Shown here: positions 1 to 8,306 of the stretch, in pieces
Numbering within the stretch: position 1 is the stretch's first letter
Layout of the letters: the number at the start of each line of letters is the position of its first letter
Assembly (NCBI RefSeq): GCF_010882175.1
Contig: NZ_WKLH01000001.1
Coordinates: 1,257,464 to 1,321,463 of the forward strand
Direction of reading: 5' to 3'
Origin: Mangrovibacterium lignilyticum
GTDB taxonomy: Bacteria; Bacteroidota; Bacteroidia; Bacteroidales; Prolixibacteraceae
DNA length: 64,000 bases
Position numbers and translations under genes: made by a program
Notes under the pieces: generated by a model
The model's database searches: none
What the model saw: the letters and a program-made list of their open reading frames with translations, nothing else
Told to the model about the DNA's origin: nothing

Positions 1-1
1 C

Positions 2-1171
2 CTGCTGATTGCCGGGATGGAAGGTCACATCTGTGACCGATGTATTGAGCAGGCGTATGCCATTGTCGAGGAAGAATTCAAAACTGATACTGAATTTGAC
101 TTGTCTGGCGTTCAGCTCCTGAAACCAAAAGAAATTAAAGAGTTTTTGGATCAGTACGTCATCGGTCAGGATCAGGCTAAAAAAATCCTTTCCGTTGCGG
201 TTTACAATCACTATAAGCGTTTGAACCAAAAGGCACAGTCGGACGAAACAGAAATTGAAAAGTCAAACATCATTTTAGTTGGCCAAACCGGAACTGGTAA
301 AACATTGCTGGCCCGGACGATCGCTAAAATGCTACATGTGCCCTTCACCATTGTTGACGCAACGGTACTCACCGAAGCCGGTTATGTGGGTGAAGACGTG
401 GAAAGCTTGTTAACCCGCCTGTTGCAGGCTGCCGATTACAATGTTGAAGCAGCTGAGCGAGGTATCGTTTTTATTGACGAGATTGATAAAATTGCCCGTA
501 AAGGTGATAATCCGTCCATTACCCGCGATGTTTCCGGAGAAGGTGTTCAGCAAGGTTTGCTGAAACTGCTGGAAGGTTCAACAGTGAACGTTCCGCCACA
601 AGGAGGACGCAAGCACCCCGAACAAAAGATGATTGCCGTGAATACCAAAAATATTCTTTTCATCTGTGGTGGTGCATTCGATGGTATCGAGAAAAAGATC
701 GCCAACCGCATGAACACAAAAGTCGTTGGTTACGGTGCCCAAAAGAAAAGCGATAAAGTTGACAAGGAAAACCTGTTGCAGTATGTTGCTCCTCAGGATC
801 TGAAAAGCTTTGGTTTGATTCCGGAGATCATCGGTCGTTTGCCGGTTCTCACTTACCTGAAACCGCTCGACAGAGAAGCACTGCGCGACATCCTGACTGA
901 GCCGAAGAACTCCCTGATCAAACAATACGTCAAGCTATTTGCGCTCGACGAAATTAAACTTGCCTTTGAAGAAGGTGCTTTAGAGTACATTGTTGACAAA
1001 GCAGTTGAGTTTAACCTGGGAGCACGGGGTCTCCGTTCTATTTGTGAAAATATCATGATTGATGCCATGTACGACAGTCCGTCTGATGGTGTGAAGGAAT
1101 TGCTAATTTCACGGGAATATGCGGAATCCAAGTTTGACAACGAAGATCATCATCGCTTAAAAGCAAGCTAA
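2..1171 (+). CDS. clpX: ATP-dependent Clp protease ATP-binding subunit ClpX (5' end outside window)
   Basis: ClpX is the AAA+ unfoldase that feeds substrates to ClpP in the cytoplasm. The frame is open from base 2, so the start and the first zinc-finger cysteine pair lie upstream; the second pair remains (ICDRC, encoded near 29-43). From the first Met in the window, Walker A GQTGTGKT is at about residues 89-96, the pore-loop motif GYVGED follows, and Walker B FIDEID is at about 152-157. The order zinc finger, AAA+ core and C-terminal sensor-2 region (GARGLRS) is standard for ClpX rather than ClpA/B or HslU. clpP would be expected just upstream but is not visible. A hairpin terminator follows directly. 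Confidence 0.97.
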   Translation: MLIAGMEGHICDRCIEQAYAIVEEEFKTDTEFDLSGVQLLKPKEIKEFLDQYVIGQDQAKKILSVAVYNHYKRLNQKAQSDETEIEKSNIILVGQTGTGKTLLARTIAKMLHVPFTIVDATVLTEAGYVGEDVESLLTRLLQAADYNVEAAERGIVFIDEIDKIARKGDNPSITRDVSGEGVQQGLLKLLEGSTVNVPPQGGRKHPEQKMIAVNTKNILFICGGAFDGIEKKIANRMNTKVVGYGAQKKSDKVDKENLLQYVAPQDLKSFGLIPEIIGRLPVLTYLKPLDREALRDILTEPKNSLIKQYVKLFALDEIKLAFEEGALEYIVDKAVEFNLGARGLRSICENIMIDAMYDSPSDGVKELLISREYAESKFDNEDHHRLKAS

Positions 1172-1177
1172 AATATT

Positions 1178-1206
1178 AAATGCCGGATTCATTTCCGGCA
1201 TTTTTA
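1178..1206 (+). terminator. Rho-independent terminator after clpX
   Basis: A perfect 10-bp stem (AAATGCCGGA / TCCGGCATTT) with a 6-base loop runs into a T tract, 7 bases after the clpX stop. A TAnnTTTG-like box (TACTTTTG, 1205-1212) overlaps its 3' end and could serve the next gene, although I see no good -33 partner. Confidence 0.85.
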
Positions 1207-1232
1207 CTTTTGTCAAACCTTACTTATGCTTC

Positions 1233-1853
1233 ATGATTCGCTTTAAAGACGTTTCCCTGAAGTTGGGGAATAAGCAATTACTCGAGCACTTCAATCTCAA
1301 CATCGCGAAAGGCGATAAGATTGTCATTTCCGCTCCTTCCGGCAGCGGCAAATCGACCCTGTTAAAACTCATCCTGGGATTTCACCAAGCCGATCAGGGC
1401 AAAATCATCTTCAACCAAAAGGAAGTAAATTCCGAAAACATGCGCGCCATCCGGAGCCAAATCGGGTACCTGAGCCAGGATATCGACCTCCCGAACGGCA
1501 AGGTCGAAGAGGTCTTCAACGAAATCTTTCATTATACAGCCAACAAGAACCTGCCATTTAGCCAACAACTGCTGCTGGAAAAGATTCGCGAGGTACAGCT
1601 GGGCGAGGATATTCTGCAAAAGAACACCAGTGACATTTCAGGCGGAGAGCGCCAACGCCTCGGCTGGATCCTGATTATGCTGCTGGACCGCCCGGTGCTG
1701 CTACTGGACGAACCAACCTCTGCACTGGACGAACCAATGAAACACTTTTTCGTCGATTACATGAAGCACACAAACAAAACGGTTATCTGCTCCAGCCACG
1801 ATAAAGAGTGGCAAACCGAGCCTATCCGGGTCATCTCAAATCTACTCTTATGA
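1233..1853 (+). CDS. ABC transporter ATP-binding protein, FetA/YbbL-like
   Basis: This is a 206-residue ABC ATPase. Walker A PSGSGKST is at about residues 36-43, the signature SGGERQR at about 136-142, and Walker B LLLDEP follows, with a D-loop SALDE and an H-loop histidine (SSHD). It is short and has no membrane segment. Its stop overlaps the start of the next gene by four bases (ATGA), so the two are probably translationally coupled. The partner is a FetB/UPF0014 permease. In E. coli FetAB exports iron and protects against oxidative stress; the same role here is inferred from pairing and family, and the metal specificity is not shown. Confidence 0.88.
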   Translation: MIRFKDVSLKLGNKQLLEHFNLNIAKGDKIVISAPSGSGKSTLLKLILGFHQADQGKIIFNQKEVNSENMRAIRSQIGYLSQDIDLPNGKVEEVFNEIFHYTANKNLPFSQQLLLEKIREVQLGEDILQKNTSDISGGERQRLGWILIMLLDRPVLLLDEPTSALDEPMKHFFVDYMKHTNKTVICSSHDKEWQTEPIRVISNLLL

Positions 1854-2638
1854 ACACACCCCTTATCAGTACAAGCGGGATCCTGGCAGGTCTGTTACTC
1901 CTTGTTCCAGTTGTGCTGCTGGTGTGGAAACTGAAACTGGGTTTCAACCGGAAGCTTTTGATTTCGGTTGCCCGAATGCTGGTACAACTTGGCCTTGTTG
2001 CGGTATACCTGATCTACATTTTCAAACTCGACAATGTGTTTATCAACCTGGCCTATGTGTTTATGATGGTGTTTTTTGCGGCTCTTTCCGGCATCAAAAA
2101 CTCAGCGCTCCGGCTGAAGCGCTTCCTGACACCCACTTTTTTGGCCATGCTTATCCCCACCATCTTCACCCTGATGTACTTCAACCTGGCGATTGTCCAG
2201 ATTGAAAACCTGACAAGAGCCGACATCCTGATTCCGATTTGCGGACTACTGTTGGGGAACATTTTACGGTCGAATATTGTGGCGCTGAAAACCTTCTTCA
2301 CCCTCGCTGTAAAAGAGGAAAAGGTGTACCTCTACCTGCTTGCAACCGGTGCCAGCCGCAGCGAAGCACTACGGCCCTTTTTCAAAGAAGCGGTACGCAC
2401 AGCCATGGCGCCCAATATTGCCACGATGGCTACAGCCGGTTTGGTCTCGCTTCCCGGGGTCATGACCGGTCAGATTCTTGGAGGTTCCGATCCGGCACTG
2501 GCAGTAAAATACCAAATCATGGTGATGTTGATTATCTTTTTCACCGGGCTTCTAAGTATCATCCTTCAGCTGCTGTTTGCCAGTAGCCAGGGCTTCGACA
2601 AAAACGACCGGTTGGATAAACGCATATTCCGCCCCTAA
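1850..2638 (+). CDS. FetB/YbbM-like permease (UPF0014 family)
   Basis: This is a 262-residue polytopic membrane protein with about seven hydrophobic segments. The UPF0014 hallmark GLVSLPGVMTGQILGG and the following VKYQI stretch lie in its C-terminal third. The ATG at 1850 overlaps the ABC ATPase stop, which makes it the likely start; an in-frame upstream start at 1808 would lie inside the ATPase gene and extend the protein with non-membrane sequence. It should form the membrane half of a FetAB-type metal exporter. The tail is hydrophilic and basic/acidic, so it probably sits in the cytoplasm. Confidence 0.9.
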   Translation: MNTPLISTSGILAGLLLLVPVVLLVWKLKLGFNRKLLISVARMLVQLGLVAVYLIYIFKLDNVFINLAYVFMMVFFAALSGIKNSALRLKRFLTPTFLAMLIPTIFTLMYFNLAIVQIENLTRADILIPICGLLLGNILRSNIVALKTFFTLAVKEEKVYLYLLATGASRSEALRPFFKEAVRTAMAPNIATMATAGLVSLPGVMTGQILGGSDPALAVKYQIMVMLIIFFTGLLSIILQLLFASSQGFDKNDRLDKRIFRP

Positions 2639-2745
2639 CCGGCGATCGTCTTATCAATTATTAACAAAACAATTCGTCCCCGCCATCAACCATCGCGATT
2701 ACGGACTGTTCTTCTTTTCAACAAACTCCAAAAAGAAAGCAGCAT

Positions 2746-3753
2746 ATGAATTTGAAGAAGATGATGAGTTTTGTACTCGTATCGCTCAGCCTGATCAGTA
2801 TCACCACGGCCCAAAGCAGCCAATTAAAAGAACTGGATATCAATCTCGAAAATTACGACTATCCGTTTCCGGTGCATTTTATTACGCTCAACAACCAACA
2901 CGTTAAGCTGGAAATGGCCTATATGGACGTTCATCCTGAACATCCAAACGGCAAAAACATCCTGCTGTTGCATGGGAAGAATTTCAACGGCGCTTACTGG
3001 GAACAAACAGCCAAACGCTTGGCTGACGAAGGGTTTCGGGTGATTATCCCTGATCAGATCGGCTTCGGCAAGTCGACCAAACCGGCCAATTACCAGTACA
3101 CCTTCCAACAATTGGCTCTGAACACCAAAGCCATCCTCGACAGCCTGGGGATTGAGCAAACGAGCGTGCTCGGACACTCCATGGGCGGCATGCTGGCAAC
3201 CCGTTTTGTGTTGATGTTTCCGGAACGGACCGATAAATTCATCCTCGAAAACCCCATCGGGCTGGAAGACTGGAAGCTGAAAGTGCCTTACAAACCCGTT
3301 GACTGGTGGTACCAGAGTGAATTGAAAAAATCGTACGAAGGCATTAAAAAGTACCAGCTGGAAAGCTATTACGACAACAAGTGGAAGCCCGAATACGACG
3401 AGTGGGTGAACCTGTTGGCCGGCTGGACACTGAATACAGACTACCCGATCATTGCGTGGAATGCTGCGCTGACCTACGATATGATTTTCACCCAACCGGT
3501 GTGCTACGAGTTTAAAGATGTGACCGCCCCAACCCTGCTCATCATCGGGCAGCGCGACCGCACAGCCCTGGGCAAGCCGCTGGTAAGCCCCGAAGTACGG
3601 GCCACCATGGGCAATTACCCCGAACTAGGCCGCCAAACGCAGCGCGAAATTAAAGGCAGCCAGCTGGTCGAAATCGATAACATTGGCCACTTGCCGCACA
3701 TCGAAGCCTTCGACCGGTTTATTGAACCCTTGGTGAAATTCCTGAAAGAATAG
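2746..3753 (+). CDS. Secreted alpha/beta hydrolase
   Basis: A 335-residue protein with a Sec signal peptide (hydrophobic stretch to about residue 22, cleavage near TTAQS), so it is likely periplasmic. The alpha/beta-hydrolase fold motifs are in order: oxyanion HGKNFNG, nucleophile elbow GHSMGG with Ser145, an acidic residue in GQRDRTALG, and the catalytic His in NIGHLPHIE near the C-terminus. A cap-domain-sized stretch lies between the elbow and the acid. The closest broad groups are haloalkane-dehalogenase/epoxide-hydrolase/esterase-type enzymes; the substrate cannot be told from sequence. It stands alone between fetB and the HU-like gene. Confidence 0.85.
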   Translation: MNLKKMMSFVLVSLSLISITTAQSSQLKELDINLENYDYPFPVHFITLNNQHVKLEMAYMDVHPEHPNGKNILLLHGKNFNGAYWEQTAKRLADEGFRVIIPDQIGFGKSTKPANYQYTFQQLALNTKAILDSLGIEQTSVLGHSMGGMLATRFVLMFPERTDKFILENPIGLEDWKLKVPYKPVDWWYQSELKKSYEGIKKYQLESYYDNKWKPEYDEWVNLLAGWTLNTDYPIIAWNAALTYDMIFTQPVCYEFKDVTAPTLLIIGQRDRTALGKPLVSPEVRATMGNYPELGRQTQREIKGSQLVEIDNIGHLPHIEAFDRFIEPLVKFLKE

Positions 3754-3853
3754 CAGCAAAAAACCCCGATGAACAGGTAATTCCGGCCATCGGATCACCT
3801 TGTTAAGCACCTTCGGTAAGGAGAAGACAGACCAACTTCAGTGTTGTATTGGA

Positions 3854-3939
3854 ATTTTAATACCTGTTAAAAATATTTTTAACAGGTATTAAAATATTTT
3901 TTGATACGTATCATTTTAGATTTTAATACGTATTAAAAT
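3854..3939. promoter_or_regulatory. Stack of three perfect AT-rich palindromes upstream of the HU-like gene
   Basis: Three perfect inverted repeats lie end to end: 3854-3895 (42 bp, arms beginning ATTTTAATACC), 3902-3913 (TGATAC/GTATCA) and 3920-3939 (ATTTTAATAC/GTATTAAAAT). The first and third share the half-site TTTTAATAC. A further single half-site (CAGGTATAAA) is at about 3949-3958, close to the right arm of the first. The stack ends about 40 bases before the ATG of the HU-like gene. This arrangement resembles multiple operator sites, or a cruciform-prone element. The sequence shows the symmetry; a role in binding is inference. Confidence 0.6.
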
Positions 3940-3980
3940 TTTAAACCACAGGTATAAACTAATTCAAATATCGTGAAGTT

Positions 3981-4379
3981 ATGAGCGTTAAATACCGACT
4001 AATACAGCAAGCCACGCCGGGGATCAAAGGCGGAGGACAGTACAAATACTACGCAAGAGCCTGCGAACGCCGCAAAGTTACGCTCGACGAAATCGCGGAT
4101 ACGCTTTCGCACCGGTCGTCGCTGACCCGCGGCGATGTTGTTGCAACATTGGTTGGCCTGGTCGATTTAATCCCCGATTTGCTCCTGAACAACAACACGG
4201 TGGAGCTGGGCGAACTGGGTACGTTCAGCCTTAATTTGAAAAGCAAGGGATCGGTTGAGCCGCGGGCGGATGGTTTCCGCCTGATCGACAGGGCCGACAT
4301 TAGTTTTCTGCCCAGCCCGCGCATGAAAAAGGCGGTGAAGAACGCCGAATACAGCAAGTCGAAAACCAGCGAGTGGTGA
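3981..4379 (+). CDS. HU-like (HU-CCDC81 type) DNA-binding protein
   Basis: A 132-residue basic protein of the histone-like family typical of Bacteroidota. The beginning MSVKYRL, a helical region with YYARACERRKVTLDEIADTL, the core VELGELGTFSL and a basic C-terminus all fit. It is longer than classical 90-residue HU. These proteins bind DNA and probably act in nucleoid organisation or local regulation; the exact role is unknown. It follows a stack of long palindromes, which may be its own operator. Its 3' end lies 22 bp from the end of convergent rmuC. Confidence 0.85.
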   Translation: MSVKYRLIQQATPGIKGGGQYKYYARACERRKVTLDEIADTLSHRSSLTRGDVVATLVGLVDLIPDLLLNNNTVELGELGTFSLNLKSKGSVEPRADGFRLIDRADISFLPSPRMKKAVKNAEYSKSKTSEW

Positions 4380-4400
4380 GCCCGCCCGCGCTGCGGAAGT

Positions 4401-5735
4401 CTACTCGTCCAAATATTTGGCGGGCAATTCTTTGCTGGCTTTGGCGCCCAGCTCGCGCAATTTTTCGGCCGAACGGATCAGGTTTCCACGGCCGTCGTAC
4501 AGCTTATTCATCGCCAAATCGTAGTTCTTGCGGGTCTGATCAAGGTTATTCCCAACCTTCTCCAGGTCGGCAATGAAGTTCACAAACTTGTCGTAAAGTT
4601 TCCCCCCTTGCTCTGCAATTTCCAGCGCATTGCGGGTTTGATTTTCCTGTTGCCAGATAGAGGCAATGGTTCGTAAAGTAGCCAGCAGGGTTGAAGGACT
4701 GACAATCACAACCTTGTTATCCCAGGCGAAAGAAAACAGCTCCTGATCGGCTTCGATGGCCACACTGAAGGAAGATTCGATGGGCACAAACAGCAAGACA
4801 AAATCGGGGCTGTTAATGCCCTGAGCCAGCTGGTAATGTTTATCGCTGAGCAGTTTCACATGCGACTTTAAACTTTGCAGGTGTTCCTTGATGAACTTCG
4901 AACGATCGTCCTCTTCCGTTGAATTCACCCAGCGCTCGTAGGCCACCAGCGACACTTTGGAGTCGACAATAATGTGCTTCTGATCGGGCAGGTTGATCAC
5001 AATGTCGGGTTGAATCCGCTGCCCGTTCTCATTCAGGGTGCTGAACTGCTTGCTATACTCCTGCCCTTCTTTCAAGCCCGACCGCTCGAGGATTTTCTCC
5101 AGAATTACTTCGCCCCAGTTGCCTTGTTTCTTCACATCGCCCTTCAGCGCTTTGGTCAGGTTGTTCGCCTCGTCGCTGATCTTCATGTTCAGATCGTGCA
5201 GCTTTTTCAACTCCGCCTTCAGGTCCGTCTGATCTTTCAAGCCTTTCTCGTAAGTATCTTCAACCTTCTTTTCAAACAACTGAATCTTCTCGCGCAATGG
5301 CGTTAAAATTTCACTGATGTTCTTTTGGTTCACCAACGTAAATTCCTGCGAATTCTGCTTTAGTATTTTATTGGCCACATTCTCAAATTCGGTGGTAAAT
5401 TTCTTTTGAAGCTCTTCCATTTCCTGTTTCTGCGAAGCCAGCTTCTCGCGCAAATTGGCAAATTCAACCTCCGCTTTGGCTAAGCGCTCGGCCTTTTGCG
5501 CGCGCTCCAGCTCCGTTTGCCCCAACTGTTCATTCAGACGGCCTTTCTCGGCGTGCAAATTAGACACGCGTTCCTCCAGCTGTGCCTTATTCCTTTCGTA
5601 CTCGGTTTGTGCTGCTATCCGCTCGGTTTCGAACGACTTTGTCTCTAACTCCTGAGATTTTGATTTCAATTTAAAAACAAGAAATGCCACTAAAAAACCA
5701 ATTAGCAGGCCCGCAAGCAGATAGATAAATTCCAT
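4401..5735 (-). CDS. rmuC: DNA recombination protein RmuC
   Basis: A 444-residue protein with an N-terminal transmembrane anchor (residues about 3-22), a long charged coiled coil (about 25-180, rich in E/K/Q), then the RmuC domain with the recognisable segments QGNWGEVILEKILE, DIVINLPDQKHIIVDSKVSL and FVPIESSF. The RmuC domain is related to PD-(D/E)XK nucleases. RmuC limits inversions and aberrant recombination between repeats. The ATG at 5735 places the membrane segment at the very N-terminus, supporting the start. Monocistronic by appearance, convergent with the HU-like gene. Confidence 0.93.
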   Translation of the reverse strand: MEFIYLLAGLLIGFLVAFLVFKLKSKSQELETKSFETERIAAQTEYERNKAQLEERVSNLHAEKGRLNEQLGQTELERAQKAERLAKAEVEFANLREKLASQKQEMEELQKKFTTEFENVANKILKQNSQEFTLVNQKNISEILTPLREKIQLFEKKVEDTYEKGLKDQTDLKAELKKLHDLNMKISDEANNLTKALKGDVKKQGNWGEVILEKILERSGLKEGQEYSKQFSTLNENGQRIQPDIVINLPDQKHIIVDSKVSLVAYERWVNSTEEDDRSKFIKEHLQSLKSHVKLLSDKHYQLAQGINSPDFVLLFVPIESSFSVAIEADQELFSFAWDNKVVIVSPSTLLATLRTIASIWQQENQTRNALEIAEQGGKLYDKFVNFIADLEKVGNNLDQTRKNYDLAMNKLYDGRGNLIRSAEKLRELGAKASKELPAKYLDE

Positions 5736-6090
5736 TGTAGATCAATTTTGATGGCTAAATGTACGAAGAACTAACACACGAGAAAAGAAAGATCCGGATG
5801 AATTCGCTACCGCATTATGGCCGGCTGCTAGCGGTTCGAAGCGCGGTTTTAAAGTCGATTGTTGGGGAAATAATTTTCGTTCAGCCGGTTGAATGGCGAA
5901 ACATTATTGTAAAATCTGTCCGTTCGTGCTTTATACCTGGACGCAACGTCGTAAATTTATACCAGCGATTCATCACAACAGGGTATTCCCACGATGCCAA
6001 TCAATACCTGGCACACCAATTGCCGACTCAAAGCATCGGAATGAAGCCCCACACGAAACAATTTAAAAACAACAATTAAAAACAAGGACA
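5736..6090. other. 355-bp spacer between rmuC and an outer-membrane protein gene
   Basis: This divergent region must hold the promoters of rmuC (minus) and the barrel gene (plus). I found no convincing TAnnTTTG box with a -33 partner. An open frame over 5759-6079 has no family features, no ribosome binding site and mixed composition, so I do not call it a gene. A purine-rich AAGGAC sits 4 bases before the barrel ATG. Confidence 0.5.
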
Positions 6091-6609
6091 ATGAAAAGAT
6101 TTATCGGATTAGCAACAATTATGCTTTTGGTATTCACGCTGCATGCGCAGGATACGAAGCTGGGCGTGCGTGTCGGTTACCAGAATACCCGCATGTCGGT
6201 TGACGGCGACAAGGTCGGAGATACCGGGAACTCGTTCTACTTAAACGTATACAAAGATTCCAAAATCATCCCGTTCCTGTTTTTCCATAGCGGGATTCAG
6301 TATTCGCAGGCAAAAGCGGGATTCGACAATGGCGATTACCGGATCAATTACCTGGGCGCGCCGATCGGCTTGAAGGCCAAAGTCGGGCCTTTGTATGGTT
6401 TAGCCGGAGCGACTTTCAACGTAAAACTAAGCGACGACAACTCTCCGACCGGCGAATCAGCCAAATGGTACGATACCAATACCTTTGTCGGACTGGGATT
6501 CAGCTTTTTGATGCTGAATGTTGAAGGGCGTTACGCGTGGGGTTTAACCGACATTAACCAAGGCATTCATAACAATGCGTTCCAGATTGGGTTAGGGTTG
6601 AGATTCTAA
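6091..6609 (+). CDS. Small outer-membrane beta-barrel protein
   Basis: A 172-residue protein with a clear signal peptide (cleavage after LHAQ, about residue 20), then alternating hydrophobic/polar strands and a terminal aromatic residue (GLGLRF), the usual C-terminal outer-membrane insertion signal. This is the 8-stranded OmpX/PorT-like barrel pattern of Bacteroidota outer-membrane proteins. No specific ligand or partner can be named. A terminator follows 22 bases after the stop, so it is probably transcribed alone. Confidence 0.8.
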   Translation: MKRFIGLATIMLLVFTLHAQDTKLGVRVGYQNTRMSVDGDKVGDTGNSFYLNVYKDSKIIPFLFFHSGIQYSQAKAGFDNGDYRINYLGAPIGLKAKVGPLYGLAGATFNVKLSDDNSPTGESAKWYDTNTFVGLGFSFLMLNVEGRYAWGLTDINQGIHNNAFQIGLGLRF

Positions 6610-6630
6610 CCATCGAAATAGCAAAAAGGA

Positions 6631-6670
6631 AAAAGGCATCTGCCAATTGGAAGCAGGTGCCTTTTCTTTT
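6631..6670 (+). terminator. Rho-independent terminator after the barrel gene
   Basis: A 13-bp stem (AAAAGGCATCTGC / GCAGGTGCCTTTT, one T-G wobble) with a 9-base loop, followed by a T-rich stretch. Confidence 0.85.
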
Positions 6671-6739
6671 GAATATTTTCGTTAGCGGGACAGCAACAGT
6701 CACAAAAAAACCACCAGGAGTACTGATGGTTCAATTCAT

Positions 6740-7138
6740 TTAAAGCGAAATATGTTGAGCAATCAATTCAGCTGCTTCCGCGAATTCTTCAGGTGTAAAT
6801 TTCTTTTTATCTGAAAAATTCAAGAGATCAGCTTCAGACTGCATGGGTACCAAGTGAATATGCGCATGCGGAACTTCGAGACCTAAAACCATCACCCCGA
6901 CTTTCGCACAAGGGATCGCTTCTTTCAGCCCTTTGGCCACTTTTCGGGCAAACAACTGAAGGCCGGTATAGGTATCGTCATCCAAATCAAACAGGTAGTC
7001 AACTTCTTTTTTAGGAATAACCAACACGTGCCCTTTAGCTACCGGAAAGATATCCAGGAAAGCCAGGTAGTTGTCATCCTCTGCCACTTTGTAGGCCGGG
7101 ATTTCTCCTTGAACGATTCGGGTAAACAAACTAGCCAT
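6740..7138 (-). CDS. HIT family nucleotide hydrolase
   Basis: A 132-residue histidine-triad protein. The active motif HAHIHL places H91, H93 and H95, and the N-terminal IVQGEIPAYKV and the GHVLVIPKKEV segment are typical of the Hint branch. Such proteins hydrolyse purine nucleoside phosphoramidates and related dinucleotides in the cytoplasm. The gene starts 6 bases after the greA stop on the same strand, so it is almost certainly co-transcribed with greA, a gene order common in Bacteroidota. Confidence 0.93.
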   Translation of the reverse strand: MASLFTRIVQGEIPAYKVAEDDNYLAFLDIFPVAKGHVLVIPKKEVDYLFDLDDDTYTGLQLFARKVAKGLKEAIPCAKVGVMVLGLEVPHAHIHLVPMQSEADLLNFSDKKKFTPEEFAEAAELIAQHISL

Positions 7139-7144
7139 AACGCA

Positions 7145-7618
7145 TTAAAGTGAAATGTCCACAATTTCGAATGCAACAACTCCTGATGGAACCTTAATGT
7201 CCACCACATCACCAACCTTTTTGCCAATCAAGCCTTTGGCAATTGGTGTTTCAATCGATATTTTTCCCGATTTCAGATCTGCTTCGTGCTCTGAAACTAT
7301 CGTGTAAACCATCGTTGCATTGTTCTTTTTATTTTTGATGGTTACTTTGTTCAGAATCTGTACTTTGTCAGTATCGATTTTTGATTCATCGATAATACGG
7401 GCATTTGCAATTTTATCGCGCAAAATGGCGATTTTAGCTTCCAGCATTCCCTGAGCATCTTTGGCTGCATCATATTCCGCATTTTCCGAAATATCACCTT
7501 TTTCAATGGCTTCACCAATTTGCTTTGAAATAGACGGACGCTCAACGTTCATCAACTGATCAAGTTCTGCTTTCAGTTTATTTAAACCGTCTTGAGTAAT
7601 ATAGGCTGCCTTTCCCAT
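7145..7618 (-). CDS. greA: Transcription elongation factor GreA
   Basis: A 157-residue protein of normal GreA length. The N-terminal coiled coil carries the family segment EKGDISENAEYDAAKDAQGMLEA split over residues about 38-60, with the acidic tip (DISENAEYD) that enters the RNA polymerase secondary channel. The C-terminal FKBP-like domain contains SIETPIAKGLIGKKVGD. It rescues backtracked polymerase by stimulating transcript cleavage. It is the first gene of the greA-HIT pair. Confidence 0.96.
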   Translation of the reverse strand: MGKAAYITQDGLNKLKAELDQLMNVERPSISKQIGEAIEKGDISENAEYDAAKDAQGMLEAKIAILRDKIANARIIDESKIDTDKVQILNKVTIKNKKNNATMVYTIVSEHEADLKSGKISIETPIAKGLIGKKVGDVVDIKVPSGVVAFEIVDISL

Positions 7619-7664
7619 TTCTTAAACTTTTATTTTTTTGTAAGTGACTTCATATATAAACAAA

Positions 7665-7691
7665 AAAGAATTCCGACGAGCGGAACTCTTT
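7665..7691 (-). terminator. Terminator for the upstream minus-strand gene
   Basis: An 11-bp stem with one mismatch (AAAGAGTTCCG / CGGAATTCTTT read on the minus strand) is followed on that strand by TTTTTTG. It lies 86 bases beyond the stop of the gene at 7777-8238 and upstream of greA. Confidence 0.7.
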
Positions 7692-7776
7692 GTGTATGCA
7701 AAGCTATATAAAATATTTGATTTTAACGAACGCTCTTTTCTGATTTTGACTTTAAAACCTTGTCAGTTAAAAAGTT

Positions 7777-8238
7777 CTAATATTTCCGGTTCAGAATCTC
7801 CGAATAGATTACAGCCTTTCTCAGTGAAAAATCTTTGCGTCTAAAATTCTTTGATCTGAATTTCGATTCATCCTCTTTTTGCAGCTTTTCCAACTCTAAT
7901 GACGTTGATTTCCGTTCCTCTCTCACGTAGCTATGCTTCAATCCTTCCCGCTTAATTGGCTTATATGCCATCCTGGCGGGAGCTTCCATTTTCACGGGAG
8001 CTTTCATTTTTTCCTTTTTCGGAGGAGCTGGTTTTACAATCGGGGGAGAAACCATCTCTTGCGGGTTCCCTGTCATAAATACATCATCTTCGAAAAGTTG
8101 GTCAAAAATCGAATTCGAAGTTCGTTCCTCTTCATCATCCATACCGCGCATCGCCTGTTCCCTTTTCTTTTTCTGTTGGTTCATGGCGCCAAACACCGAT
8201 AACACAATTGCTATAATGATAAAAATATAATCTTCCAT
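7777..8238 (-). CDS. Membrane-anchored protein of unknown function with a conserved C-terminal motif
   Basis: I do not recognise a named family. The 153-residue protein has one N-terminal membrane segment (residues about 4-19), then a charged, Pro/Lys-rich cytoplasmic or periplasmic stretch (PPKKEKMKAPVKMEAPARM) that looks disordered, and a compact basic C-terminal end reading RKAVIYSEILNRKY. From memory, closely similar C-terminal ends occur on other short membrane-anchored Bacteroidota proteins of unknown function, which suggests a short linear binding motif; this needs a database check. The start ATG at 8238 puts the membrane segment first. It has its own terminator downstream. Confidence 0.7.
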   Translation of the reverse strand: MEDYIFIIIAIVLSVFGAMNQQKKKREQAMRGMDDEEERTSNSIFDQLFEDDVFMTGNPQEMVSPPIVKPAPPKKEKMKAPVKMEAPARMAYKPIKREGLKHSYVREERKSTSLELEKLQKEDESKFRSKNFRRKDFSLRKAVIYSEILNRKY

Positions 8239-8306
8239 CGTGATATTTTTGACGGCAATGAAATAAATTGCCCGTACTTTTGGTTTTGCTTATAAAGGTA
8301 TAAAAA

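Noticed and set aside
2824-3495. 223-codon open frame antisense to the alpha/beta hydrolase
   Set aside because: It is the mirror of a high-confidence gene with full catalytic motifs and has no family features of its own.
5759-6079. 106-codon open frame in the rmuC/barrel spacer
   Set aside because: It has no family features, no ribosome binding site, and its composition is unlike neighbours; it overlaps the expected promoters.
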